DNA from: Oscheius tipulae
Taxonomy: Eukaryota > Nematoda > Chromadorea > Rhabditida > Rhabditidae
Assembly: GCA_037178975.1 (NCBI GenBank)
Contig: JASJZH010000006.1
Span: 372,001 to 436,000 of the forward strand
DNA length: 64,000 nucleotides
Direction: 5' to 3'
Shown one piece after another: positions 51,044 to 62,489 of this stretch (position 1 is its first letter; the number at the start of each line of letters is the position of its first letter). Under the pieces are notes generated by a model. The model worked only from the letters and a program-made list of their open reading frames with translations. It did no database searches and was not told the DNA's origin. A program made the translations under genes and the position numbers.

Positions 51044-52184
51044 TCTGGAAACGCAAAGTTTTCTTTGCAACACTAATTTAGATTTGTTACAGAACCTGGG
51101 TTTCCGTTTATAATGCTTAGAAAAGTAATATTGCGCATAACAGAGCTTGTTTAGTGGGATGGTAAGTCGATTTCGGTTATTTAGTCATACAAAATTTCGC
51201 TCTTTCTAGACTCGGCCGATTAAAGAGGAGTCATCTGCCAACAGTACACAGTTCACACCAATGGACTAAAGCGAGAGGACTAGAACACTGGGAAAATGAG
51301 GCAAGACTGTTAGAAAGATGAAAATAAGAGAAGGCGAAAGGGAAAAAGAGAAAGGTCACACTTGGTAAAGCAAACAGAAAAACAATGCAGTATCTTTCAC
51401 GTCCTTTCCAGCCTATAAACCTGACCGGTCGGCGTGTTGTAATGTCCAACAACAAAACAGAAGGAGAAAGCATTGGGCGTAGTGACGAGACCTGCCCGGA
51501 AGACACTATTTTTAGAGAATCTCTGATGAATCATAGATTTTAATTACTGACTTTCACAAAAGCGGTGTGTGTTACAAATACTGACTGTTCTCGATGCAAG
51601 GAAGCTGCTGCCACCTCTGCTACTGATCACTTTTCATACTGAAGGAGTATATTGTTCTTGCTCACGCTTTTTAGTATTGCAAAGTAGGAAAGTGGCATTT
51701 TTTAGGGTTCCAGGTGTAATATGCGTGCACCGTGTAATCACGTTTTTCATATTTTCAATTGCTCGTACTTTGCAAAAAGACGAAACTAAAAATATTAGCT
51801 AGTATTTCTGCAAAGTTCTAGTCCTTGATTTGTCCTACAACTTGGCAGAACACCGGAAATCTCCAAAGATCCGTCAAATACTAAGAATTGTATGTTCTTA
51901 TTAGCTGCTTTGAGAGGGATGGGACCATTTCGGTTTTACAGCATAATTACCCTGTTTGTGTTTATTTAGGTCAGATGAATGGAGTTCTTCCAGAAACTAC
52001 TGATACCAAAAAACTTCTCCGCTTCTAAATATTGTCTTGATATGCTACATGTCCGAAGCTGCGAATGTGACGGCTCAGATGCGGGAATGCATTTTTCGGA
52101 TGCAAGTCGACACGGCAAGGTGTAAAACCACAAGATTCAACTACCGGTAAAAACCTCTGTTTCTTTTTCCCGAGCTCCATTTAT
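51044..52184. other. Intergenic
   Basis: Upstream region of the transthyretin-like gene and spacer to the next remnant. No gene recognised. Confidence 0.4.
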
Positions 52185-52590
52185 TTATGCTTGTTCAACG
52201 TTGGCGTCGAAGTTCACGGTTGAAGCCCAAAGAGTTAACATAACCAGTGCTTTTTTCAACATGAACTGTTTAGCTCTTTTTTGACGCCTCGTCAACTCTT
52301 GTAATGGATAAACCTTGACAAAAATGGCTATAAACATGTGAAGTGTTATCCGTGATAATACTTAGTAGGATACTCACTTTCGAATATTTCCGTCTCTTCT
52401 TTTCTTCGTCTAAACTTTTGATTGTTCCAGTTTCCGCTGTGCTTGCCCGAATTCTTGTTCTGATTCTCGTCAGCCCAACGTCAGCCCAACGTTCATCGGT
52501 CCAGAACTGCCGTTGGCAGAAGTTTCTAAAATAACAGCAAAAGTGGAGACAAAAACTTTGCAAGAATCTTTTATCTGTGAAAATAACCAT
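52185..52590 (-). pseudogene. Receptor-related remnant or small unrecognised gene
   Basis: Bases 52201-52224 match 53399-53422, within the last exon of the neighbouring 7-TM receptor gene, at 23 of 24 positions; both can encode FNR(D/E)LRRQ. In the remnant this frame stops one residue later. Upstream, a minus-strand block at 52590-52378 is open and ends in a strong GTGAGT donor (LDEEKKRRKYSK). It can be joined in another frame to 52313-52185 to give a 113-residue product. A tandem 11-bp duplication GTCAGCCCAAC (52469-52490) sits in this block. I favour a decayed receptor paralogue. Confidence 0.45.
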
Positions 52591-53323
52591 GTTTGGCGGT
52601 AACGAAGTATTCTGATGGCCACTTCAGCAACAGTTTTTGGAACCTAAGGGTACAAGAAACTCGGCATGTCAACTAGGTCCGAACCAAAGACGCTCTCTTC
52701 GTGTCAGTTTACTTGGTCACAAATTGTTGCTCTAACAAATATCGAGTTGCACAAACCGAGCGAATCGGCTCGACAAAGTTTGTCAACCATGATGATTCAA
52801 AAACCGACTCGAACCGCTACAACTGTTCAAGTATATCGGCCTTTGCATTTCAGAGGAAGAACAGATAAATCTTTTCCTTGTGCAACAACACGTGCGTGGC
52901 TTTCGGGGAACAGCCGAGCAAATGCGTGAGGTCCTGGAAACTTTTTCTGACACGCAAGCTTGCGTAAGCAGTATTACAGTTGGATTACAGTGACATATTA
53001 GCTGAGCAAAGCCGCAATTTAAAGTTAGGATGTTTATTGCCATTGCGATCGTCAGACTTAACCAAGCCGTTAGAGTTTCACAAGTATATGTGACAGACTC
53101 TATGGAAGCTGGGTATTGAGCAACATTACTTTTTTGTTCTTGATCATGACTGTAGTACGACCTTGCAAAATTAGATCCGAGCAAGCAACACCCGTTTTAG
53201 ATTTTCCCAAGCGTGAGAATCTTGTGGGCACACTTGATGAAACTTCTTGGTTTGTGGTGCCCATTTGTTTGGAATGAAAACTTTTCTCTCCGGACAAAGT
53301 CAAAAAAGACACTTCATTCTGGC

Positions 53324-54531
53324 TCAACTGTAGTGGTTTTCTCTATAAGAAGGAGGCAGACTGGCTCTCGATGTCCTTTGCTTCACTAGACCGTGTAGTT
53401 GGCGTCGAAGATCACGGTTGAATGTGAACAAAACAATAGGGTGGATACTATTCAGTAGAACTGTAGTCCAAGCAGCGACAAATCGCAAAATATAGGCCAA
53501 CTGTCCATCTGCTTGAATGTTGGGCAAGGCGTTGAATGTCACTTTTTCAACAACAAAGAATCCGCAGACAATAAAACTCTAGATGCATTTGTAACAAGAA
53601 AAGTGTGTCATACTTGGATCAGCAGATTACGTTCACGTCGGTTAGCCACACTCTCATTATGCTGCGATATTGATCGTCGCTGGATTCGGCCACCTTGAAT
53701 TCGAAATCTTAGCTTGAACTTGACATAGACAATGATAAAGACGTAAACTACGAACATCAAGAGTGGCAGCCAGCTTGCTCCTCCAGTGGAAATCTGAAAA
53801 TTGACCTCACAAATTCACAGCCGATTCTTACAACTCCTACTTTCTTCAGAATGATACCGATCAGAGACAGTTGGTCATCCTCCAGACAAACATTTTGAAA
53901 GAAAAATCGAGTAGTATTAAAAATTTTGATGCATGAGAATATGTTGAGACTGATTAGGAAGCAGAATAGGAGTGTCCATAGAGTACAAACAGCACTGAAA
54001 AATTTGCAGAAAGCCTTCAAATTCATACATTAATGTGTGTTTCCCAAAAACGAAGTTATTGACCCGAGGAGCCATAAAGACAAGAAATCTGTTCGAGGTC
54101 AAAAGCAGACTGAAGTAAAGTGTTCCAGCATATGCCAAGGTTTGGAAAAAACATATGAACGAGAAGATCGGTGAGCTCTCGTAAAACTAGTTAAACTTTT
54201 CAACAATGATGTAAATCTCACGTTATATCCGACCAAAGTAATTGGAATTGCTACCGAAAAGTTTGTAAAGTGAGAGAGAAGGTCGCAAACAACCAGTTGC
54301 AAGGCAATAAAGTAGAAGGCATTGCGCTTAAATGCTGCTTTGTTCTGAAAAAGTTTTATACACAACGTTTTTAAAGAAAACCTGTATGAGCACAGTAGCC
54401 AGGAGCATGTTCAACACAACTCCGTTAAATGAAAGAAACAGTATTGATAGTCCTCCGAAGAGGCGCGTATAAACTGTGGCAGCACTCTCCATCAACAGCT
54501 TGTGAGAAGGTAATGTGTTTCCTTGTATCAT
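53324..54531 (-). CDS. Seven-transmembrane serpentine receptor (nematode chemoreceptor-like)
   Basis: Exons 54531-54382, 54344-54222, 54186-54029, 53994-53841, 53793-53614, 53578-53324; 339 residues with consistent phases. Seven hydrophobic spans can be counted: LFGGLSILFLSFNGVVL; NAFYFIALQLVVCDLL; ICFFQTLAYAGTLYF; AVCTLWTLLFCFLISL; SWLPLLMFVVYVFIIVY; FIVCGFFVVEKVTF; LRFVAAWTTVLLNSIH. TSNRF after span 3 takes the DRY position, and NSIHPIVLF with FNRDLRRQL ends span 7, as in nematode Srx/Srsx-like receptors. A basic third loop (RRSISQHNESVANRRERN) is typical. I cannot place the exact sub-family or ligand. Confidence 0.9.
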
Positions 54532-54709
54532 GAAGTTCAGGTTGGGTGGAGCAATCTAACGTGGGAAACGGCACCGGAAAAATGTGATAGGACTCCGATG
54601 TGGAACTTGGAAATCTTATCATTAAGCTGAAACTTTCATATTCTAGGTCTGTCAAGCTAAAAAGCTACAATGCATCTCGATATTCGCAAAAAGTGATACA
54701 ATAAATATT

Positions 54710-54739
54710 TTTTTAACCATTTGAAAAAATGGTTAAAAA
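54710..54739. repeat. Perfect AT-rich hairpin
   Basis: A 13-bp inverted repeat (54710-54722 and 54727-54739) with a 4-nt loop, between the receptor gene and tRNA-Asp. It may be a palindrome or a terminator-like structure. Confidence 0.6.
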
Positions 54740-54858
54740 CAGTTTTGAGTGATGCTATAAACGCATTTGTCCCTTCAAAAGCGTCAGCAACACTGCCCGA
54801 TTTACACATAGGGAGAACGCACGGGGACATATGCAATCGTCATTGATGTGCCCATGTG

Positions 54859-54930
54859 TCCTCGGTAGTATAGTGGTGAGTATCCGCGTCTGTCACATGC
54901 GAGACCCGGGTTCAATTCCCGGCCGGGGAG
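54859..54930 (+). tRNA. tRNA-Asp (anticodon GUC)
   Basis: Identical over 72 nt to the minus-strand copy at 10325-10396. A T run directly follows as terminator. Intergenic here. Confidence 0.96.
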
Positions 54931-55439
54931 AACTTTTTTGCTTTTCGCATGTTTGTTCAAGGGCTCTGTTACAATGCATCGATGTGATGACGACCGATAC
55001 TTTTGGAGAAATCGAAGTGATTCTTATGGAGAAGCTACGGTTAGCCAAAAACATTTAGCTAACATTCATGGGAGTCAGCATGATGATGCTACACCGATAG
55101 GGATAAGCATGAAGTCATTTAATGAAATACATTTTGTTTATGACTGATCCTTAAACGATTAAACCAAGTCTGTTTTACAATATAAACTTCCATTATTGCT
55201 GCAATCTTATCGATCGACATAGACTGTCATCTCGAGGTAACAATGAGATCGCTTAGAGAAGCTCTCAACCGTACAAGGTCTATCAGAGGCAATCCACTTA
55301 CAAAAGACAGTTTGTCCAAACTTTTTGCTATTATGGAGGCTCTTAGGTGGTCTTTCAAAGTTTTGTCAAACTTTTCAGGATTAACGGTGCAGGCATACGT
55401 TTTTAGGTCCAGGCAGGAACACTGCGTAAGAATCCACGA
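54931..55439. other. Intergenic
   Basis: No supported gene; short open frames only. Confidence 0.4.
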
Positions 55440-56057
55440 AGTCAGCTTTTAAAATGACAGAATGACGACGGTAGGTGTTGGCAAGGGAGCAGAAGAAGTT
55501 TGCAATCCGGTCAAAGCGCTCTCTTTTTGGAACTTCATAAACTTCGAATACGTCATTGGCAGCGGCTTTTGACTACGTATCCGGGAGGCTTCGAACAGCT
55601 TCTCAGTCGCCTAAACTGTTGACTTGATCGGCTGGTAGACGAAAGTTGACTCGAAAGAGTGCAGTGGCGCCGAACTTTCCAGATTAGGACAAGAACTGTT
55701 TCCGGCTTGCAGAATCTCCTTTTTCAATTGATCGACAACGATAATGATTTTGGAGACGTCCGGGCGTGATTGAGAGCCTTTTGGCCAAGTAAATGTCTCA
55801 CTTCCGGCGGCAAGTTTGCATCACAAATTGGATGATATTTTGTTTCTTTTAGAAGACGAAAATATTCCGCAATATCAGTAAAGCCAGGAAAGGTTGAATG
55901 GTCTCGTGTTTCCGTCCACAACATTACCTTCACGCATAAAGTAAGAGTTTTCAGGGATCTGGGTCGAATCTACCAAGACGTCTTTGATGTCGTCTAACGT
56001 TATTGGAGCTGTACACGTAATGTAATAAGATTTTCGATCAGAGTGTACAATCCACAA
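55440..56057 (-). pseudogene. Decayed or mis-spliced unrecognised gene
   Basis: The minus strand carries protein-like blocks in different frames: SYYITCTAPITLDDIKDVLV and onward (about 56050-55930), RDHSTFPGFTDIAEYFRLLK (about 55915-55800), DVSKIIIVVDQLKKEILQAG (about 55760-55650) and RFDRIANFFCSLANTYRRHS (about 55530-55440). Splice sites between them do not restore one frame, and a stop interrupts the third block. The blocks look like old coding exons, not chance frames. Family unknown. Confidence 0.4.
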
Positions 56058-56330
56058 CAGCTAGCTTGATAAGTCAGATTGGAAGCAACTGAAAAATGAT
56101 AAGAAGGGTTCGTTTGAATAATGTGTGCGTTTGCTGCTCCCCGTTTTCGCTCCCATATTCTATTCTAAAGCATATTTGATACATATTTCTTCTTAACGAA
56201 ATCTTATTTATTACCAGTATTTCGCGTTACACTACAACTTTAAACGAAACTAATCGGGAATTTGAGGCATGGGAAAAGTGGAAATTTCGAGAGGGCAAAA
56301 TGAATACCTAGGATCTTATATACTACAAGC

Positions 56331-59300
56331 TCAATAAGTCGATCGAATAGAGGAAACAGCCGCATGAGCCACCAGGAGTTCGGCCAAGAGCCGCGACTCC
56401 AAGTGCGCACGAGCGTCTCTGACCCAGTCTTGTGCAAGTTGGGCTGGCTGACCACGAAGGAGCTGCAGGATTTGAACAGCTCCGCTCATGTCGTTCCTCT
56501 CTACGAACCATTTAGCACGGGCGAGAACCTAAAGTAATGTTTGAAAGCAAGTTCCAGACTAGCAACACCCACCTCCATATTGTCGATGGCGTGGGGATCA
56601 AACTTGTCAGTCTCGGTGAACTTCCTCGGCATTTCCAGCAGGAACATGGACCTCACGTACGACCACATGTATTGGGAAAGAGAGCCTCCGTTCTCATAAA
56701 TTGAGGCGGTCTTCTTTCCGAGACTGTACACCTGAACTTCAAATTAGTACAGTAAATCGAAGGTAATACCTTTTCAAAACGATTCTTTAGATCCTGCTCT
56801 GTGTAGAGTCCTTTGGACTTTGACTGAGCAGGGAAGGTTGCGATCACAGAGCTGACAAAAGTATCGTCGGGATTTACCTGGAAACGGGTAAGTTTTTATT
56901 ACATTCTATTGATTCCGACCTTAAAACAAAAGTTGGGTTATTTGGCTAGTACCACAGTTGTAAGCAAACAAAATAGAACCTGCTTACCTGCTGAAGAAGA
57001 CCGAGAGTTTCTCCCAGTGGAAGACGCCTCTCCTCCAGATCATTTCCAGCCTTGTTTCCGTGCTTGATCGTGTCAATCAGGTTGTGGCAGGCGATCCAGA
57101 ACTGCTTGGCCTTTCTGTTCTCAGCATCGAGGGCCACTCGACTGTTCAGAGCGTGCTCAATTCCTTCCAATCGGCTCAAAGCAGCTCCAACAACCTTGCT
57201 GTGGTGATCTCTTTCGACCAGAACGGCTTCCTCAACCTTCTGGTTGTGTTCGATTTCAAACAGCTGGCGTTGAGTCCTGATGACCTGCTCCAAGTGCTCC
57301 GAATGAGCAGCAGACGCTCTCTTCAACTGTCCTTCGAGCTCTCCTTCCCAGTTGGATCGGCTAGCCATGACAGCTCTCTCAACGTCAACTTCTTGCTGAT
57401 CACGAACACGGCGGAGCTCGATACCGAGACGCTCCGTGGCCACTCGTTCATCAGCTCGTCTCTGCTCTTCGATAGCCTTGGCGATGCTTTGCTCCTCACG
57501 AACCTGGAAATGAAATGCTGTTAGTCATGACCGACTATGTCAGCACAAACCTTTAATTAAAAAAATTACTTGTGTCAAAAACAGTAAGCTATAATCTACC
57601 TGCTGATCAGTGAGTTGTTTACGAAGCTGGTCCACCTTCAGATGTGCATGAGCAATAAGAGCATTCAGCTCATCCTCGGTTAAATTCTTCTCCTTGGCGT
57701 GGACGTCAACATTGGGCAAAATGCTCTTCATTTCCATAGCGAACTGCTGGCGACTTCGGTCGATCAGGTCCTTGTACTGATTCAGTACCTGCGACTCTTG
57801 GCGGGCCTGAAAGTTAGAGATAAGAAGTTAGTAATAAGTTTCATGAGTTTTATGCATTTGCTCCAATACTGTGACGAAAATATTAGCAAAACGAAAATGC
57901 TTGCCTACCTTCGAAACGAGGCCATTCAGTTCATCCAGCTGATGAGAGAGCTTGTTGGCCGTCTCCGTAGCGTTGAGAAGAAGAGGATTAGTAGCGGTAG
58001 CAGAGTTCTTCTTTCCGTTCTCGATCACCTTCCTCAGTTGGTCAATATAGTTTCTCGAGTCCGCTTCGGCCTTTCCGTCCTTGCTCGAGTAGCTTTCTGC
58101 CTGCTGGAGTGCGGATGTCACGACCTCCCAGTTGGCATTTTGGGCGTTGTCGACAGTCTTCTTGAGCAGACTAGCGTGCTCATTGATGGCATTTATGGTC
58201 AGGATCTTGGCCTCCGTGGCTGTTTGAACTCGGCTCTCAGCGACCTGAATGGCGGTCAGTAGGGACTTCTCCAGATCTGAAAACACACTTGACCATCAAA
58301 AAACAGAATCTCACTCTTGTTGTTGATAGTGAACTCCTCCACGGATGGCTTGGGGGGCAAGACATCAATCTGTTTTCGGACATTGATCGGATCCACCTGT
58401 ACCGGTTCACGCTTCTCGACGGGAGGAGGCAGAGGCTTGTTGAAAGGGGGAAGGACCTGAAAATGATGTAGTATTATGGGATTCGACTGTTGGACCGAAG
58501 CATATGTATTTCGGAAACTATTAAAAGAGATATCAGGTTATGTAGAAACGTTCTAAAGTGCTCTGAAACATCGAGTAAAACGCAGACGAAAAAGTTGGCT
58601 CTTGGAGAGAAGCATACCTGGTCTGCTTCATGGGGGAAAGGGCAAGGAAGCTGCTATAACCATTGAGCTCCCAGAGCGCGATAGACGGTGTTCTATGGCA
58701 GGTACAAAGCAAAGTAGGGAGCTTGCTGCTGCTTTGTGCCTGCCATAGAAAAGTTTTCATACGTATGTTACATACAGTCAAACTCCCGAAGCTCGTCCCT
58801 CATTTCTTCGTTTTCATTGGTAAAACTCGACATATGTACAAACACTTACAGTTTCTTCCTTCCTCTTCGGAATAACACTGGTAACTTGGTCCTTCAGCTC
58901 ATTGATCTTGTTTTTGGTCTTTGAGAGACTCGATTCGCCCAGAATCGAGTCGAATACTGGTTTCACCTGGGGAACAGTGGTCTCAACCTAAATACCATAG
59001 AAAACCGATCAAAGTAATCCCACCTTCTGTCTGAACTCGGGATCCACATAAGCGTACCCTACGACTCCTGTGGTTCCGACCGTCACTGCGGCCAAAGCGA
59101 ATTTCAGCCCTCCTCCCCCTGATTTCCTGATGTTCTATGGTGAAAAGTGAATATAGCATCGCTCACTTTGGTGGTGGTGGAATAGTTCCAGGTGCTGGCG
59201 GTTTAGGAGGAGCTGGATGCGGATTGATGTTCTTCAATGGAGGCGGTACCTGGGTGCTTTGCTGACGGGCACCTTTCAGTCCCTTTTCCGCGGATTTCTT

Positions 59301-59486
59301 CTGAAAAATTACGCAGTTACTGTCATTAAAAGCTAAGTTATCTCGTCTTGTACAAATGTGCAATTTCATTGGTTCGCTAAACTAAACTTCACCCTGGAAT
59401 CCAATTTGACATCTTTCACACCTTCTTTTTGCTATTAAAATACAAAATAAAAAGTTCTAAAAACTTACAGCTGCAATACGCAGCAT
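56331..59486 (-). CDS. IMMT: MIC60/mitofilin, MICOS complex core subunit
   Basis: Exons: 59486-59469, 59300-59167, 59126-59024, 58987-58850, 58456-58315, 58276-57909, 57806-57600, 57503-56988, 56877-56770, 56731-56573, 56528-56331; 696 residues, all phases consistent. It is an inner-membrane organiser of mitochondrial crista junctions. A basic N-terminal targeting peptide and a Pro-rich stretch lead to one membrane span (about 59-76, [20 protein letters not shown]), then a long coiled coil (about 180-480) and the C-terminal mitofilin signature region ([50 protein letters not shown]). Length matches the family (about 690-760). The first exon codes for only six residues. The plus-strand open frames across the coiled coil are shadows. 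Confidence 0.95.
58691..58750 (+). ncRNA. Candidate microRNA-like hairpin, antisense in a MIC60 intron
   Basis: Arms 58691-58710 and 58731-58750 are complementary over 20 positions with a 20-nt loop between. As plus-strand RNA all 20 positions pair (one is U-G); on the minus strand that position becomes a C/A mismatch. The stem is TTCTATGGCAGG... against ...CCTGCCATAGAA. A 60-nt stem-loop with 20-nt arms has the size of a nematode pre-miRNA. Expression and processing are pure inference; it could also be a small inverted-repeat element. Confidence 0.45.
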
Positions 59487-60093
59487 CTTCGATGCTATTC
59501 CCGTAGATTCCGGTTAAATTTACCTGGAAAACGTGGATTAAGACCGGATAAAGTTTAAAAAAGGAGTTGAGCAAAAAAGACGAGACATTTTTGAATGAAA
59601 ATTTGTTTACAAACATCGAAAGTTCTCCAATACTTTGGAGCTGGTGCACGATGAAGAATTACAAAAAACATTTAAGAGAATATGATGCTAAAAGGTTCAA
59701 AAAACCTTATTTACAATTGGTTTGGTAGTTGTTGCACCAGGATGGCGCCCAAGACACGCAGTGCGTGTCAGCTGTTTGTGGCAGATCTAGGCGCCTCAAA
59801 CAGTGCGTTCGTGAATGAGTTCAATACTTCTAAATCGATATTTTACGATTGTTGCGTTTCTGTTGTTAGAAGAGACGTAGGTTTGGACTTTGACAACAAT
59901 GTTTGCCCCTATTAGGATCCGTGATTAGCCTTATGATACTTTAAGAAATAGGTGAACACCGATCGTAGGTCGGAAAACACCGGAAAAGAGTAAATGCTGA
60001 CATATAAATCTTTTATTCGTTTCCATCTTTGAGCAATATGGAAAATAACCGTAGATTCTAGCGGAAACAATAAAAAATAACAACAATTTCTTA

Positions 60094-60633
60094 CTACATA
60101 GTTCGAGCATCTCGCTGAATGGACGGGACGACGACTTCGATTTCATCAGGGTCACACGTCTCGACACGGATCTGAAAAATAACTTCTAGTCCAAAAATTC
60201 AGATTATCCGTATCTTAAATATGAAAAAGTAGTTGGAAATCCAACCTGGCATCCTAATCGACTCAGATCGTTCAGATCAGGTGCCAAATCCAGCAAATCC
60301 AGCTCTTCTTCTCCTGCAGGATTCGTTCTATCCTGCCGCTCAAAATGTTCCTTGGACAGGACCACATGACAGGTACAGCACGCTAACGTTCCTTCACAAG
60401 CACCGAACCCGTCGAGTGGAATGTCGTTGTTGAGCATCACGTCCAGAAGTGAATCGCCTATCTAGAGAAAATGGAATAGCAAAACATGTATGAAGAGGTA
60501 CCTTAGCTTTCGCATTCCATTCTTGATCCGCTGTTTTGAATTTTACTGTTTTTGGCGCCGTTGAAAGAGCTCTGGTATGTGTGACGGTGGAGGCAAGACT
60601 GAAGACAGGTCTAAGGAATCTAAGCGACAACAT
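60094..60633 (-). CDS. Mitochondrial [2Fe-2S] ferredoxin (adrenodoxin/FDX2-like)
   Basis: Exons 60633-60502, 60461-60246, 60171-60094; 141 residues. The N-terminus (MLSLRFLRPVFSLASTVTHTRALS) is a mitochondrial presequence. Cluster ligands are Cys66, Cys72, Cys75 (ACEGTLACCTCH, C-x5-C-x2-C) and Cys115 (SRLGCQ); Cys73 is an extra neighbour. DLLDLAPDLNDLSRLGCQ and the C-terminal DEIEVVVP strand are classic for the adrenodoxin fold. It passes electrons from ferredoxin reductase to iron-sulfur cluster assembly or to mitochondrial P450s. A TTTTCAG acceptor touches the ATG (likely trans-splice site). It lies 0.6 kb upstream of MIC60 on the same strand, a second mitochondrial gene. Confidence 0.95.
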
Positions 60634-62489
60634 CTGAAAATAACAACATTGAGTTGAAAGATAGGCGGAGAGTTGAAGATACCTTGAGAGCAAGCATTCT
60701 AGCAAATTTTCTGTGGAATACCAGAGAAATGTGAGCAAAACATGGCCAGAACATACACAATAGTATAGAAGAAGTCTTGCTATAAAGTCTGTCAGTCAGA
60801 AAATGCCTAAAATAATTCCAGGAAGCTATGAATGCCTTTTCTCCTCATGCCGACTATCATTTGAGAACAGAGAGTTGGAGTGTCATTTCATTGCGCTTGT
60901 TCAAAAATAAGGATACTTTTAGACACGCTAGAAAAATTATATGATTTCGGCAAAAAAGCGCAAAACAAGTCAGTTGTCAAAAGTAGTTGAAAATGGAGAA
61001 AGCGTCAGTGCAACCGGACAGTAAAGTTTTGCAGTTCACTATAGGGATCTGAACTATTTCAATCGTACTAAAGATGATGAATCTAGATAAAGTACTACCT
61101 GAGCGTGAGTTTAATGTTAAGAAAAAAAGTTTAATTTTACCTGTGACCTTAACTTCTGCCAGAAACTGACATGTTGCACTCTGAGAATAGGGGTGGTTAA
61201 AGGACTGCCCGCAGGGGAACGCGCACTACGGTGGATGCCAAAATTGCCCTGTCAAGATCAATACGTAGGCGAGAGTCTGCTGCTTTCTGCCTTTCTTTCC
61301 AACTTCTATTCACTTTCGACAGGAAGAGGAGTGGCTTCCTCGGCTAACGAAAACACATTTTCTTTCCATTTTAAGCTAGAAAACTATTTCTCTGCGGTTT
61401 TGATGGTAGTTGCACCTGATTTTGACTTTTATCAATCACATTCATATCTTTACCTTAGTTGGATTTGAAAGAACCCACGAAAACAGACTTTGCAATGATT
61501 CAGAAGATGTTTTCCGATATCTACTTCGCTTTTTTATCATATCATCCTAGTGAACTTGTGATATTTGTGCGTTCTGACATGGTTTTCAAACGTCTCCTAC
61601 TAAAATTCCGCAAAAAGCACCTATTTTCGCATTCTGATCTGTTACAAGCACACTTCTTGATAAGAATTATCTTCTGTCAGCTGTACAATCAGCATTCTTT
61701 CGAGTTTCAATCTTTTTTCCCTCAATTTCTGAATAAAGATGCTGAAAAGGCGATATTGTCATGCTAAGCAAGACAGTCACTATTCCAAACAGCAAGCTTT
61801 TATAGGCTGTTTACAAAAATGATGCTAGTTATTGAATGGTTAGTCATAGACATTGAGGCCAACAAAAGGTTCATATGCATTGGCCAACAATAATTGCTCT
61901 CTCCTCTACAATATCTAGATAATTTTTAAACTTTAACTACAAACAATCGTATAAACAACACAGAATCCAATCTAGAAAGACTTTCTGGTATTCTAGATCA
62001 TTTTTGAACAGCAGCATTACGTTCAGATCGTACAAGACATATAGCATTAGGTAGTAGAACTCTTAACACTTTTGGAAAGCCGGAATTTTGTTTTTCCTCG
62101 CTAAAAGAGGCTCTCAAGTTCTGCGTCCTATGAAATAGAGCTTCGGGCAATTTGTCTGTCGACGTCTTTGAAGGACATTTCGAATTTGAAAGAAAATGAA
62201 AAGCTTGACGAGATCAGATCCCTCGCTAGTGTTTTTAGGCAGTGCTATTCATAATAAGACTACTGTTCTCCCTCGAGAGTTACGCATACTTTTTGTTTAC
62301 CCAGGCCAGTCCGAACAGGGTCAGGGTCATGCGTTATTTTGTCAGCGAGAGCTCATCTGCTGGGAGAGCGAGCCGTATACGAATCTGTTTTTCCAAAAAT
62401 GAGCCATAATTCCAAGTTGATGACTAAAACTTCTTGATTTTCTTCTCTACTGGCCACTTTACCGCTATACCATCTCGTTTCAGGTAGTT
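60634..62489. other. Intergenic, divergent promoters
   Basis: Between the ferredoxin (-) and the four-TM gene (+). No gene recognised in 1.9 kb; the open frames at 61193-61767 have no family resemblance. Confidence 0.4.

Noticed and set aside
57060-58262. Two long plus-strand ORFs
   Set aside because: Antisense shadows of the MIC60 coiled-coil exons.
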